Of a DNA stretch of 64,000 nt, positions 63,618 to 64,000 are shown piece by piece. The stretch comes from a bacterium D16-50 (GTDB lineage: Bacteria; Bacillota; Clostridia; Lachnospirales; Lachnospiraceae), in contig RAZA01000007.1 of NCBI GenBank assembly GCA_003612485.1, positions 1 to 64,000 on the forward strand, written 5' to 3'. The notes beneath the pieces are model-generated. The model was not told where the DNA came from, made no database searches, and saw nothing but the letters and a program-made list of their open reading frames with translations. How positions within the stretch are numbered: position 1 is the first letter of the stretch; each line of letters begins with the position of its first letter. The translations under genes were made by a program, and so were the position numbers.

Positions 63618-64000
63618 GTAAAATTAGTGAGTTTTTCGGACTGAATTGTAATGATGATTCATTAAATTTTGAAGCAGCAATGAGTACGCAGATCTGTCCA
63701 TATACACAACGTGTCTGCACTAAAATGAGAAAATCTGATCCAAGTGTGAAGATAGGAACCTGCTCAGTCAAATATCAGAATCAAGACGTGATTATTTGTC
63801 CGTTCAGGCTATTGGAACATAATCAGATTTTTATTGACTGCTTACATTTGCTAACCATGCACGAACCCGGAAATGAACTTTATCTCGTCCCGGAGGTACA
63901 AATTCCCGGTGGACATGTTGATTATTTCTTGGTTTCGGCTAAAGACAAAAAGGTTAAGGATTTTATTGGAATCGAGTTGCAGACCATGGATACAACCGGA
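63614..64000 (+). CDS. NotI-like restriction endonuclease (partial, runs off the window)
   Basis: The first 129 codons are visible. The cysteine pattern CPYTQRVCTKMRK...GTCSV (28-51) resembles the Cys4 iron-binding fold of the NotI family. GGHVDYFLVS and IGIELQTMDTTG (near 103-129) give a PD-(D/E)XK-like core with Asp and E-x-Q. It is coupled to the methyltransferase by an ATGA overlap. NotI-family enzymes tend to cut rare GC-rich sites, but the site here is unknown. The C-terminus lies outside the window. Confidence 0.75.
   Translation, partial: MSKISEFFGLNCNDDSLNFEAAMSTQICPYTQRVCTKMRKSDPSVKIGTCSVKYQNQDVIICPFRLLEHNQIFIDCLHLLTMHEPGNELYLVPEVQIPGGHVDYFLVSAKDKKVKDFIGIELQTMDTTG

Overview
The window reads as a chromosomal segment of a gut-type Firmicute, most likely a member of the Lachnospiraceae (Clostridia). 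The reasons are MutS2, YhaM and Gram-positive-type RlmD next to each other, strong AGGAGG ribosome binding sites, sigma-A promoters with 17-bp spacers, CUT1 sugar importers without their own ATPase, and a very large glycan-degradation locus. Genus cannot be fixed from the sequence alone. Base composition changes visibly: about 1-9,780 and about 61,700-64,000 are AT-rich accessory DNA, and the part between is GC-richer chromosome.

Left accessory region (1-9,780): a minus-strand AAA-ATPase plus subtilisin-like protease pair resembling the IetAS phage-defence/plasmid-stability system; two near-identical IS256-family insertion sequences, one with a frameshift near the start of its transposase; a TPR-protein fragment; an orphan HNH-type toxin nuclease; and an AlbA_2/RecG-like ATP-binding regulator. 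The IS copies bracket the toxin and AlbA_2 genes. The region ends at the tail of rlmD, which is cut by a single in-frame amber codon.

Housekeeping block (9,779-20,340): rlmD, a flavodiiron protein with an internal tandem-repeat insertion, a 37-bp minisatellite, yhaM and an HtrA-like protein that has lost its catalytic triad, all on the minus strand. Divergent from them are mutS2 and an OmpR-type two-component system. A bidirectional terminator separates this block from the next.

Glycan locus (20,342-61,684), almost entirely minus strand. It can import, trim and ferment sialylated, fucosylated, GlcNAc-rich host glycans. Two solute-binding proteins (one fused to CBM-like domains) and two permease pairs, with an NHL/YIP1 membrane protein and a DUF5696 lipoprotein between them, form the surface and import part. 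GH130, GH33 sialidase, GH123, two GH29 fucosidases, GH3, GH18 and GH20 enzymes, none with a visible signal peptide, form the cytosolic trimming part. NanA, NanE, a ROK kinase, NagA and NagB, with a LacI regulator, turn sialic acid and GlcNAc into fructose-6-phosphate. Two large paralogous transglutaminase-fold proteins are embedded in the locus. They are the least explained genes here, and a glycopeptide-processing role is proposed as inference. Promoters and terminators divide the locus into about seven transcription units.

Right accessory region (61,685-64,000): a type II restriction-modification operon with a small Xre controller, a beta-type DNA methyltransferase and the start of a NotI-like restriction endonuclease that runs off the window.
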